A DNA stretch of 5,543 bases from Agrobacterium fabrum (lineage in GTDB: Bacteria; Pseudomonadota; Alphaproteobacteria; Rhizobiales; Rhizobiaceae). The stretch spans positions 1-5,543 of the forward strand of contig QFOL01000271.1 in NCBI GenBank assembly GCA_003241215.1. Direction: 5' to 3'. Below the pieces are notes generated by a model, which was not told where the DNA came from, did not search any database, and saw only the letters and a list, made by a program, of their open reading frames with translations. This document shows, in pieces, positions 1 through 5,543 of the stretch. A program made the position numbers and the translations under genes. Positions within the stretch are counted from its first letter, which is position 1. Each line of letters starts with the position of its first letter.

Positions 1-112
1 ACACCGTGGCGGCCTCGATGCCTTCCTTCTGAAGTCCGGCGAAAACGAACTGAGCATGCGCGCTCGTCTCCTGCGCCGCCAGATCGCCAAGAAGACGGCC
101 GAAGCTGCTTAA
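1..112 (+). CDS. rpmB: 50S ribosomal protein L28, C-terminal part (5' end outside window)
   Basis: Only the last 36 codons are present, read from base 2 and ending at TAA 110-112. The translation begins [19 protein letters not shown] and continues with a basic tail rich in Arg and Lys that ends KKTAEAA. This is the C-terminus I recognise for the alphaproteobacterial form of L28, a protein of the large ribosomal subunit. The gene is followed 30 bases later by an intrinsic terminator, so its transcript probably ends before the next gene. The N-terminal part and the promoter lie to the left of the window. Identification rests on recalled family similarity of a short fragment but is fairly secure. 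Confidence 0.88.
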   Translation, partial: HRGGLDAFLLKSGENELSMRARLLRRQIAKKTAEAA

Positions 113-142
113 TAGCGGTTTCGACATCATCGATATTCAGAG

Positions 143-184
143 GGCTTGAATGGCTTTTGCCGCTCAAGCCTTTTGTTTGTTCTT
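143..184 (+). terminator. Intrinsic terminator of rpmB
   Basis: GGCTTGA (143-149) pairs perfectly with TCAAGCC (164-170). Inside it, GGC (152-154) pairs with GCC (159-161) around a TTTT loop, separated from the outer stem by a 2x2 internal loop. A T-rich run (TTTTGTTTGTTCTT, 171-184) follows directly. This is a textbook rho-independent terminator on the plus strand. The ATG at 150-152 sits inside the hairpin, so it is an unlikely start for the downstream transporter. Confidence 0.85.
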
Positions 185-243
185 AGTTGCATTGGATTTT
201 CCGAAAACTGTTTTAGGCTTTTCGGCCCGATGTTTGGCTCTAA

Positions 244-274
244 CTGGTGGCATCACCCAGGATAAAAAAATGCC
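244..274 (+). promoter_or_regulatory. Candidate preQ1-I-like riboswitch (H-type pseudoknot over RBS and start codon)
   Basis: Stem P1 is CTGG (244-247) paired with CCAG (257-260). Within its loop, GGCAT (249-253) is exactly complementary to ATGCC (270-274), which includes the start codon of the transporter gene. The two helices are joined by an A-rich linker, GATAAAAAA (261-269). This order (short P1, loop strand pairing with a 3' tail across an A-rich stretch, and a CAC segment just before the 3' strand of P1) matches the architecture of the class I preQ1 riboswitch. The Shine-Dalgarno sequence AGGA (259-262) is partly in P1, so ligand binding could block translation. What is seen is the pairing; ligand identity is inferred from the gene downstream, which belongs to the queuosine-precursor transporter family. 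L1 and L2 are shorter than in the classical examples I remember, so this could be a divergent member or coincidence. Confidence 0.5.
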
Positions 275-914
275 CTATCTGCGCTATACGCTGATCTACG
301 TTCTCTTGATGACGATGGTGGTCGTCGCATCGAATATACTGGTGCAATACCCGCTTTCAGGCTCGCTGTTCGGCGTCAATCTCGGCGACCTCCTGACCTG
401 GGGCGCCTTCACCTATCCGATCGCCTTCCTCGTCACTGATCTGACCAACCGCCAGTTCGGCCCCACCATCGCGCGCCGCGTCGTGCTTGCCGGCTTCGTC
501 GTCGGGGTCACGCTGTCCTTCTGGACATCGATCCCGCGCATCGCGGTCGCTTCCGGCACCGCCTATCTGATCGGCCAGCTGCTGGATATTTCCGTTTTCA
601 ACCGCCTGCGCCGCCAGCGCTGGTGGCATGCACCGCTCGCCGGCTCCATGCTGGGATCGGTGCTGGATACGGCCCTGTTCTTCTCCATCGCCTTCGCCGC
701 AAGCTTCTCCTTCGTCGGCCCCAACGATGCCTTCGCCATCGAAAACGCTCCCATTCTCGGTGTCTTCGCCGTGGAAGCGCCCCGTTGGATTTCCTGGGCG
801 CTGGGTGATCTTTCGGTAAAGGTTCTCGTCGGCCTCGTCATGCTCCTGCCCTACGGCGCGCTGATGAACACGCTGAAGCCGATGCCGGGCGCCGTAAAAA
901 CCGGCCGCGTTTGA
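270..914 (+). CDS. yhhQ: Queuosine precursor transporter, YhhQ/VUT family
   Basis: This is a 214-residue inner-membrane protein with about six hydrophobic segments (roughly residues 7-27, 41-58, 70-86, 92-110, 121-146 and 175-200). It carries the hallmarks of the YhhQ family (COG1738): TWGAFTYP (43-50), TDLTNRQFG (56-64), DISVFNRLRRQ (106-116), a membrane Asp in VLDTALFF (131-138), and DLSVK (180-184). Family members import preQ0/preQ1 for synthesis of the tRNA nucleoside queuosine. The start at 270 is preferred over an in-frame ATG at 150 for two reasons: the latter lies inside the rpmB terminator and would add 40 residues with no family match, while 270 has AGGA at 259-262 with seven bases between. 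The gene stands alone between terminators, and its leader forms a candidate preQ1-type riboswitch. No strong promoter is visible in 185-243; TTGCAT (187-192) with TTTTAG (211-216) is only a weak candidate. Substrate is inferred from the family. Confidence 0.9.
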   Translation: MPYLRYTLIYVLLMTMVVVASNILVQYPLSGSLFGVNLGDLLTWGAFTYPIAFLVTDLTNRQFGPTIARRVVLAGFVVGVTLSFWTSIPRIAVASGTAYLIGQLLDISVFNRLRRQRWWHAPLAGSMLGSVLDTALFFSIAFAASFSFVGPNDAFAIENAPILGVFAVEAPRWISWALGDLSVKVLVGLVMLLPYGALMNTLKPMPGAVKTGRV

Positions 915-920
915 GACCTG

Positions 921-946
921 GCAAGCGCGGATCAAATCGCGCTTGC
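921..946 (+). terminator. Strong hairpin after yhhQ, terminator-like but without a T run
   Basis: GCAAGCGCG (921-929) and CGCGCTTGC (938-946) form a perfect 9-bp stem, with G930-T937 as a possible tenth wobble pair and a six-base loop. It lies six bases after the yhhQ stop codon. No T tract follows on the plus strand, so it may end transcription poorly on its own, or act as a 3' barrier that stabilises the yhhQ mRNA. It also separates yhhQ from the pentapeptide-repeat gene. Confidence 0.5.
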
Positions 947-1004
947 AAGCCAGCCGTCAGCATTGCAGTCTGTCGTTCGAGGCACCGCGCGGAGGCAGGT
1001 CGAC

Positions 1005-1343
1005 ATGCAGATCAAGGACGTTATCGACATCGTGGAGGCCGCCAGCGCCACGCTTTCAGGCTCAACCTTCAACGACGTCAATCTATCCGGCACGGTCTTC
1101 GACAATGTCAATCTTTCCGGGGCGAGCTTCAACAATATCAATTTGTCAGGTGCGTCGTTCACGGATAACAACATGTCCGGCTGGTCGATCAATGACGTCA
1201 ATTTTTCCGGTCTGAAACTGAGCAACTCGAACCTTTCAGGCGCGCAGATAACGTCATGCCGAATGACCGGCATGAAGATCGACGGCATTCCCGTCGAGGA
1301 TCTGATGGCTGCCTACAAGGCGGCACAGCAGCAGCAGGCCTGA
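1005..1343 (+). CDS. Small pentapeptide-repeat protein
   Basis: The 112-residue protein has a short N-terminal helix-like part (MQIKDVIDIVEAASAT), then 15 tandem pentapeptides (residues 20-94), then a C-terminal tail ending in QQQQA. The pentapeptides follow A/V-N/S-L/F-x-x, for example VNLSG, ASFNN and INLSG, and alternate so that the visible period is ten residues (LSGxxFxxxN). Such repeats fold as a right-handed quadrilateral beta-helix; 75 residues would give just under four coils. Start 1005 is chosen because GGAGG (991-995) lies nine bases upstream; an earlier in-frame start at 963 is a non-ATG codon with no comparable site. No signal peptide or membrane segment is visible, so it is probably cytoplasmic. 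Some family members mimic DNA and protect gyrase, but this one is short and nothing here supports that role. The function is unknown. Its stop is two bases from the stop of the convergent phytase-like gene. Confidence 0.85.
   Translation: MQIKDVIDIVEAASATLSGSTFNDVNLSGTVFDNVNLSGASFNNINLSGASFTDNNMSGWSINDVNFSGLKLSNSNLSGAQITSCRMTGMKIDGIPVEDLMAAYKAAQQQQA
1053..1292 (+). repeat. Eight tandem 30-base units coding decapeptide repeats
   Basis: Codons 17-96 of the pentapeptide-repeat gene split into eight successive 30-base units, each coding (L/M/F)-(S/T)-G-x-x-(F/I/L)-x-x-x-x. The first four units (LSGSTFNDVN, LSGTVFDNVN, LSGASFNNIN, LSGASFTDNN) are the most alike, at both protein and DNA level; later units diverge. 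This suggests growth by internal duplication followed by drift toward the 3' end. Confidence 0.8.
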
Positions 1344-1345
1344 TT

Positions 1346-2371
1346 TCACTCCACCAGCTTGAATTCCAGCATCAGGTTGCGCTGGAGGAACGAGTGATTG
1401 TCATCGGAAACGATGATGAGGCGCGTCGAGCCATCCGGCCCCTTCACCACATCCATGCCTTCCATATTGTCGATCTGGTAGGCCATGCCGGCTTCCATGA
1501 GGATTTCGCCATCCACCACCGCGCCCGGCCGGATATCGGCTCCACGGATGCGACGGATGCGCATGCCCACGCCTTCAGCGAAATTGAAGCGGCGCTCCAG
1601 AAGCAGCAGGTCGCCATTGGGCAGGAACGCGCCGTCAGTCACATCAAAGGATGGATGGTGGGTAACGGCAAAGGTGCCCTTGAGCGGACCTTCCAGTATG
1701 GCGGCGAGAAGATTGCCGTCCGTATCGATGCTTTTTTCGGCCACCACGACCAGAGCGCCGGCGAGCGGCGAATCGGCCGGCGATACCGCGAGAGCCTCCA
1801 TGCCGCCATTATGGCGCAGCTCATTGTTCGGGATGAGATGCGGCAGGCGGCCGAGCGGCTTTGCGGTGGCGAAGCCCGGATCGGGATAGAGATCGATCCT
1901 GTGGCGCTGCTCGTAACTGACGAAGACCTTGCCGTCGCGCAACGCCAGCCCTTCCGCATCCATCTCCATCTTGCGCGGCGGTTCGCGCCCGCTCATGTCC
2001 AGCATGGGGGTGATGCGGGCATCGGCAAGCCCGGACAAAGCACCGCGAGCGTCGCGCAAGACCCTGCCCGTCAGCCAATGGCCGGTATCCAGCACCGCAA
2101 CGAAATCCTCCCCATTGGGGCGGAAACGGATGGAGGATATCGCCCCGAACAGCTTTTCCGGCGCGCTCATCACCATGCCGCCGATAAATTCCAGCTTGCC
2201 GAAACGTTTTTCGCTGGTGCCGACTTCGAAAGAGGAGAGCAGACGCACGCTCACCGGCACATCGATGGTGGAAGCGCCGATGGAAACCGGAAACAGCGAT
2301 GCGGCCGCCAGAATGGCGGCCATTGCAAACGTTTTGCAGGCGGAAGAAGCCCGGCCCCGCTTATCCCGCAC
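1346..2371 (-). CDS. Exported phytase-like / esterase-like beta-propeller protein
   Basis: From a GTG start at 2371 this is 341 residues. The N-terminus is basic (RDKRGR) and is followed by a hydrophobic stretch (about 15-31) ending VSIGAS, consistent with a Sec signal peptide and a periplasmic location. The rest matches what I recognise as the phytase-like domain (PF13449, 'esterase-like activity of phytase'). It has propeller-blade motifs DAEGLAL (138-144), GGMEALAV (189-196), [20 protein letters not shown] (243-262), NMEGMDV (302-308) and a closing [10 protein letters not shown] (318-327). Enzyme activity and substrate are not established for this family, and the name should not be read as phytase. 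GTG 2371 has AGGG (2381-2378) six bases upstream and overlaps the cobT stop by 11 bases, which suggests translational coupling. ATG 2323 is an alternative but has no clear ribosome binding site and would lose the basic n-region. An in-frame TTG at 2428 would lie deep inside cobT. Confidence 0.82.
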   Translation of the reverse strand: MRDKRGRASSACKTFAMAAILAAASLFPVSIGASTIDVPVSVRLLSSFEVGTSEKRFGKLEFIGGMVMSAPEKLFGAISSIRFRPNGEDFVAVLDTGHWLTGRVLRDARGALSGLADARITPMLDMSGREPPRKMEMDAEGLALRDGKVFVSYEQRHRIDLYPDPGFATAKPLGRLPHLIPNNELRHNGGMEALAVSPADSPLAGALVVVAEKSIDTDGNLLAAILEGPLKGTFAVTHHPSFDVTDGAFLPNGDLLLLERRFNFAEGVGMRIRRIRGADIRPGAVVDGEILMEAGMAYQIDNMEGMDVVKGPDGSTRLIIVSDDNHSFLQRNLMLEFKLVE

Positions 2372-4265
2372 GGCGAACCCTGCGGGACGAACCGGAAGCG
2401 CCGCTCGTATCCTCGAAGAGCGCCGCAAGCTGCTCGGTCATCGCGCCGGCCAGCTCGTCCGCATCCACGATGGTCACGGCGCGGCGATAATAACGCGTCA
2501 CATCGTGGCCGATACCGATTGCCAGCAGTTCCACCGGTGAGCGCGTTTCGATCTGCTCGATGACGGCGCGCAGGTGCCGCTCCAGATAATTGCCGGGATT
2601 GACCGACAGGGTCGAATCGTCCACCGGCGCGCCGTCGGAGATCATCATCATGATCTTGCGCTGCTCGGGGCGGCCGATCAGGCGGTTATGCGCCCACATC
2701 AGCGCTTCGCCGTCGATATTTTCCTTCAGCAGGCCCTCGCGCATCATCAGGCCGAGATTGCGCCGGGCGCGCCGCCACGGAGCGTCCGCCGATTTGTAGA
2801 TGATGTGGCGCAGATCGTTGAGACGGCCCGGCGACGCCGGCTTGCCATTGGCAAGCCACTGTTCGCGCGATTGTCCGCCCTTCCAGGCCTTGGTGGTGAA
2901 GCCCAGAATTTCGACCTTCACGCCGGAGCGCTCCAGCGTGCGCGCCAGAATATCGGCGCAGGTGGCCGCAACCGTGATCGGACGGCCGCGCATCGAGCCG
3001 GAATTGTCGATGACGAGCGAAACCACGGTATCGCGGAACTTGGTATCGCGCTCCTTCTTGAAGGAAAGCGGCTGCATGGGATCGATGATGAGCCTGACGA
3101 GGCGGGCCGGATCGAGATAGCCCTCTTCCAGATCGAAGTCCCAGGAACGGTTCTGCTGCGCCATCAGGCGGCGCTGCAGCCGGTTCGCTAAGCGCCCGAC
3201 CGCGCCCTGAAGATGAGCGAGCTGCTTGTCGAGGAAAGCGCGCAGACGGTCCAGCTCGGCCTCGTCGCACAGTTCCTCGGCGTGGATTTCCTCGTCGAAT
3301 TCCTGGGTGAAGATGCGGTAATCGACCTTCTCGTTGAAATCGTCGAAGGGGCTGTTGGGACGGCGGGTCTCGCCGGGCGTCTCGGAATCCTCGTCGAGAT
3401 CGTCGGACATTTCCTCGTCCGACATCTCGGCGCCGTCCATCTCGCCTTCTTCCATCTCCTCCTGCGAGGCCTCGTTTTCATCGGCGGGCGTCGCGTCGGA
3501 GCCAGCCTCTTCCTCGACCTGTTCTTCCTCGGTCTCGTTGGTGCGCGGCTGGCCCTCGTTGGATTCCGCCTCCTGGCTCTCGGGCTCGTTATCCTCGTCG
3601 CCGAAATCTTCCGCCATCTGCATGGAGGTCAGCATCTTGCGCACCAGCCGCGAAAACGCCTTCTGGTCGGTGATGACGTTCGAAAGATCCTTGAGGTCGC
3701 CGGCCGCCTTGTCCTCGATGAAATCGCGCCACAGATCGACAACCTTGCCGGCGCTTTCCGGCGGCTTCTCACCCGTCAGCTTCTCGCGCACCAAAAGCGC
3801 CACGGCTTCTGCAAGCGGTGCATCGTCCTTGTTGTTGATGCCGGCGAAGTTGGCCTTGGCATATTTTTCGGTATTCATGGCCTGGATATTGGAAGCCATG
3901 CCCGGCATGCGCAGCGCGCCGATGGATTCCACACGCGCTTGTTCCACCGCATCGAAGATCAGCCGCGCTTCGGCGCCCTGCGGCGACATCACCGCATGGG
4001 TGTCAGCATCATGGCAGGCAAGGCGCAGCGCCATGGAATCGCCGAGGCCGCGGGTGATGGCGATTTCCTGCGCCGTCGGTTTCTTGGAAATTTCCGGCAG
4101 GCGCATGCGCTCGCCGGCAAGACCCGGCCGCTCATTGGCGAAGACGACTTCGACTTCGGCATCGCCGGCGACGGATCGCACGCATCCGGCAATCGCCTGA
4201 CGCAACGGTTCCGTATCGACCGCCGTACCCGGTTTTGCTCTGGAATTGTCGCCGCGCCCTGCCAT
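2361..4265 (-). CDS. cobT: Aerobic cobaltochelatase subunit CobT
   Basis: CobT is one of two ATPase-complex subunits of the CobNST chelatase, which inserts Co2+ into hydrogenobyrinic acid a,c-diamide in the oxygen-dependent B12 pathway in the cytoplasm. The 634-residue product is close to the classical Pseudomonas denitrificans protein in length. It has an N-terminal CobT domain (about 10-215), a strongly acidic Glu/Asp-rich linker (about 220-295), a connecting region, and a C-terminal von Willebrand A domain (about 412-605). The MIDAS motif is intact: D420, S422 and S424 in DNSGSM, with the later metal-site Asp in MMMISDG (539-545). ATG 4265 is chosen because AGGA (4275-4272) lies six bases upstream; the in-frame ATG at 4280 has no such site and adds only MTGKT. 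It lies 107 bases after cobS in the same direction and overlaps the next gene. The VWA plus linker layout also resembles Mg-chelatase subunit D, but the N-terminus and the cobS neighbour decide for CobT. Confidence 0.96.
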   Translation of the reverse strand: MAGRGDNSRAKPGTAVDTEPLRQAIAGCVRSVAGDAEVEVVFANERPGLAGERMRLPEISKKPTAQEIAITRGLGDSMALRLACHDADTHAVMSPQGAEARLIFDAVEQARVESIGALRMPGMASNIQAMNTEKYAKANFAGINNKDDAPLAEAVALLVREKLTGEKPPESAGKVVDLWRDFIEDKAAGDLKDLSNVITDQKAFSRLVRKMLTSMQMAEDFGDEDNEPESQEAESNEGQPRTNETEEEQVEEEAGSDATPADENEASQEEMEEGEMDGAEMSDEEMSDDLDEDSETPGETRRPNSPFDDFNEKVDYRIFTQEFDEEIHAEELCDEAELDRLRAFLDKQLAHLQGAVGRLANRLQRRLMAQQNRSWDFDLEEGYLDPARLVRLIIDPMQPLSFKKERDTKFRDTVVSLVIDNSGSMRGRPITVAATCADILARTLERSGVKVEILGFTTKAWKGGQSREQWLANGKPASPGRLNDLRHIIYKSADAPWRRARRNLGLMMREGLLKENIDGEALMWAHNRLIGRPEQRKIMMMISDGAPVDDSTLSVNPGNYLERHLRAVIEQIETRSPVELLAIGIGHDVTRYYRRAVTIVDADELAGAMTEQLAALFEDTSGASGSSRRVRRAG

Positions 4266-4305
4266 TGTCTTTCCTGTCATTTGTCGGCGCCTGCGGCACG
4301 CGATC

Positions 4306-4353
4306 GGAAGATCACGCGCGCCACCGGCGTCTTCAAGTCATCGGTGATCTTCT
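4306..4353 (-). promoter_or_regulatory. Inverted repeat in the cobS-cobT spacer
   Basis: GAAGATCAC (4307-4315) and GTGATCTTC (4344-4352) are perfect inverted repeats with a 28-base centre; G4306 and T4353 could add a wobble pair on one strand. The centre holds its own small hairpin, CGCC (4319-4322) with GGCG (4326-4329). In cobS-cobT mRNA this would fold as a long stem topped by a second stem, 40 bases before the cobT start. No T run follows, so it is not a classical terminator. It could set relative cobT expression or be an mRNA processing or stability element; this is inference. Confidence 0.4.
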
Positions 4354-4372
4354 CCGGACAAGCCGGGGATGA

Positions 4373-5358
4373 TCAGGCGCTGAGAACGATGTTCGCGGCG
4401 CTTTCCTTCAGCTCGACGCCGAAAGCCCGCTGATATTGCTCGGCCACCAGCGTGCGCTCCAGTTCGTCGCACTTGTTGAGGAAGGTCACACGGAAGGCAA
4501 AGGCGAGATCGCCGAAGATTTCCGCATTTTCCGCCCAGGTGATGACGGTACGCGGGCTCATGACGGTGGAAAGATCGCCATTGATGAACGCCGAACGGGT
4601 GAGATCGGCCACGCGCACCATCTTGGAGACGGTTTCACGGCCCTTCGGATTGTCGAAGCTCTTCACCTTGGCGGCGATGATGTTCACTTCCTGCTCATGC
4701 GGCAGGTAGTTCAGCGTGGTGACGATGGACCAGCGGTCCATCTGCGCCTGGTTGATCTGCTGCGTGCCGTGATAAAGGCCGGTCGTATCGCCAAGGCCGA
4801 TGGTGTTGGCGGTTGCGAAAATGCGGAAGGCCGGGTGAGGACGGATGACGCGGCTCTGGTCGAGCAGGGTCAGGCGGCCGGACGATTCCAGCACGCGCTG
4901 GATGACGAACATCACATCCGGACGGCCAGCATCATATTCATCGAAGACGAGCGCGACATTGTGCTGATAGGCCCAGGGCAGAATGCCGTCCTTGAATTCG
5001 GTAACCTGCTTGCCGTCCTTCAGGACGATGGCGTCCTTGCCGACGAGGTCGATACGGCTGACATGGCTGTCGAGGTTGACGCGCACGCAGGGCCAGTTCA
5101 GGCGGGCGGCCACCTGCTCGATATGGGTGGATTTACCCGTGCCGTGAAAACCGGAGACCATGACACGTCGGTTGTGAGCAAAACCGGCAAGGATCGCAAG
5201 CGTCGTGTCGCGATCGAAAAGATAGTCGGGATCGAGGTCAGGCACATAGGCGTCGCCCTGCGAATAGGCGGGAACCCGCAGATCCGTATCAATGCCGAAA
5301 ACCTCCCGCACGGACACCGTCGTGTCGGGCAGGTTGGAAAAAGGTCGATTTTGCTCAT
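4373..5358 (-). CDS. cobS: Aerobic cobaltochelatase subunit CobS, with a frame break near the start
   Basis: CobS is the AAA+ ATPase that works with CobT to drive CobN-catalysed cobalt insertion. Numbered as a repaired 328-residue protein, it shows Walker [10 protein letters not shown] (70-78), Walker B LVFDEYD (137-143), a sensor-like ATANT (182-186), QMDRWS (206-211) and SPRT (268-271). The body matches CobS end to end. The start is odd. GGAG (5367-5364), five bases before ATG 5358, gives MSKIDL, the CobS N-terminus I expect. That frame then runs CTT TTT CCA and leaves the CobS frame, which continues as [12 protein letters not shown] change of one base (-1 shift, T5 read as T6) at 5338-5342 joins them. 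The CobS frame itself is open upstream to ATG 5398 or TTG 5401, but that start has no ribosome binding site and adds an unrelated [15 protein letters not shown] leader. So this is a sequence error, a recent indel, or slippage. The start is uncertain; the identity is not. Confidence 0.93.
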
Positions 5359-5363
5359 CACGT

Positions 5364-5388
5364 CTCCAAGGCGGGCGGCAGCCACCCG
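5364..5388 (-). promoter_or_regulatory. cobS ribosome binding site preceded by a GC-rich hairpin
   Basis: On the minus strand CGGGTGG (5388-5382) pairs with CCGCCCG (5378-5372) around a CTG loop, giving seven pairs including one G-U wobble. The Shine-Dalgarno sequence GGAG (5367-5364) begins four bases later and is five bases from ATG 5358. The hairpin lies in the 68-base spacer between the J-domain gene and cobS. It lacks a T run, so a termination role is weak; it could affect cobS translation. The ribosome binding site is clear, the role of the hairpin is not. Confidence 0.45.
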
Positions 5389-5426
5389 GCCACATCATCA
5401 ATCAGGCGGTAAACACAGAAGTTGGC

Positions 5427-5543
5427 TTAGCAGAAACCTGACTGCTTTAACAATTGATATGCTTGAACAACAGCCCGAAAACGTTCTTCCGAACCACGAT
5501 CGCCACCATTAGCATCAGGATGGTGCTTTTTGACAAGCTCCTT
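5427..5543 (-). CDS. J-domain (DnaJ-family) protein, C-terminal end (5' part outside window)
   Basis: The minus strand from 5543 reads 38 codons to TAA at 5429-5427. It starts KELVKKHHPDANGGDRGSEE and continues RFRAVVQAYQLLKQSGFC. This contains the HPD tripeptide (HHPD) that defines a J domain, followed by helix III (ERFRAVVQAYQLLK). J domains stimulate the ATPase of Hsp70/DnaK. Here the J domain is at the very C-terminus of the protein, unlike classical DnaJ, where it is N-terminal. As I recall, a J-domain gene of this type commonly precedes cobS in rhizobia. The ATG of cobS follows 68 bases downstream, so co-transcription is plausible. The client and the N-terminal domain cannot be seen here. 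Confidence 0.85.
   Translation of the reverse strand, partial: KELVKKHHPDANGGDRGSEERFRAVVQAYQLLKQSGFC

Noticed and set aside
1053..1292. Thirty-base periodic repeats as a CRISPR array
   Set aside because: The units are contiguous, without spacers, and keep the reading frame with a clear pentapeptide pattern, so they are protein-coding repeats.
1256..2563. 435-codon plus-strand open frame opposite the phytase-like gene
   Set aside because: It runs through the end of the pentapeptide gene and across two antisense genes, is rich in His, Arg and Gln, and has no domain or ribosome binding site support.
3213..4433. Long plus-strand open frame of 406 codons opposite cobT
   Set aside because: It is antisense to a clear cobT, and its composition (many Leu, Val, Gly and His) is what the complement of the acidic CobT coding sequence produces. 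It has no recognisable domain.
2361..5358. AAA+ ATPase plus VWA protein pair as a new MoxR/VWA-type or defence system
   Set aside because: The proteins match CobS and CobT along their length, including the CobT N-terminal domain, acidic linker and MIDAS, so they are the known cobaltochelatase subunits.
5359..5426. Cobalamin riboswitch upstream of cobS
   Set aside because: The spacer is only 68 bases, far shorter than a B12 riboswitch (about 200 bases), and I see no B12-box-like sequence.
4436..5512. Long plus-strand open frame opposite cobS and the J-domain end
   Set aside because: It mirrors two well-supported minus-strand genes and shows no known motif; the GC-rich codon pattern keeps the opposite frame open.

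Overview
The window reads as chromosomal DNA of a Rhizobiales alphaproteobacterium, most likely Agrobacterium or a close Rhizobium relative. The evidence is GC-rich coding sequence, a CobS/CobT pair of the aerobic B12 pathway whose proteins look very like rhizobial ones, and a J-domain gene directly upstream of cobS. The species is an inference from protein similarity recalled from memory; no search was run.

Left part, plus strand (1-1343): the 3' end of rpmB (ribosomal protein L28) runs into a clear intrinsic terminator (143-184). Next comes a queuosine-precursor transporter of the YhhQ/VUT family (270-914). Its ribosome binding site and start codon lie inside a compact A-rich H-type pseudoknot (244-274) that resembles a preQ1-I riboswitch. 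A strong hairpin (921-946) follows, then a small pentapeptide-repeat protein (1005-1343) with a ten-residue period.

Right part, minus strand, in transcription order: the C-terminal end of a J-domain protein (5543-5427), cobS (5358-4373), cobT (4265-2361), and an exported phytase-like/esterase-like protein (2371-1346) that overlaps the cobT end. CobS (AAA+ ATPase) and CobT (von Willebrand A protein with a MIDAS motif) are the ATPase subunits of aerobic cobaltochelatase. With CobN, which is not in this window, they insert Co2+ into hydrogenobyrinic acid a,c-diamide. The two convergent blocks meet with only two bases between stop codons near 1344.

Most of the window is ordinary housekeeping DNA. 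The points worth a second look are the candidate preQ1-type pseudoknot before the transporter and a frame break at the very start of cobS: the well-placed ribosome binding site and ATG are out of frame with the rest of the gene, across a run of five T. A perfect 9-bp inverted repeat in the cobS-cobT spacer is a lesser one. I found no mobile element, CRISPR array, tRNA, rRNA or new multi-gene system. No gene-free stretch exceeds 300 bases; the longest, 113-269, holds the terminator and the pseudoknot.
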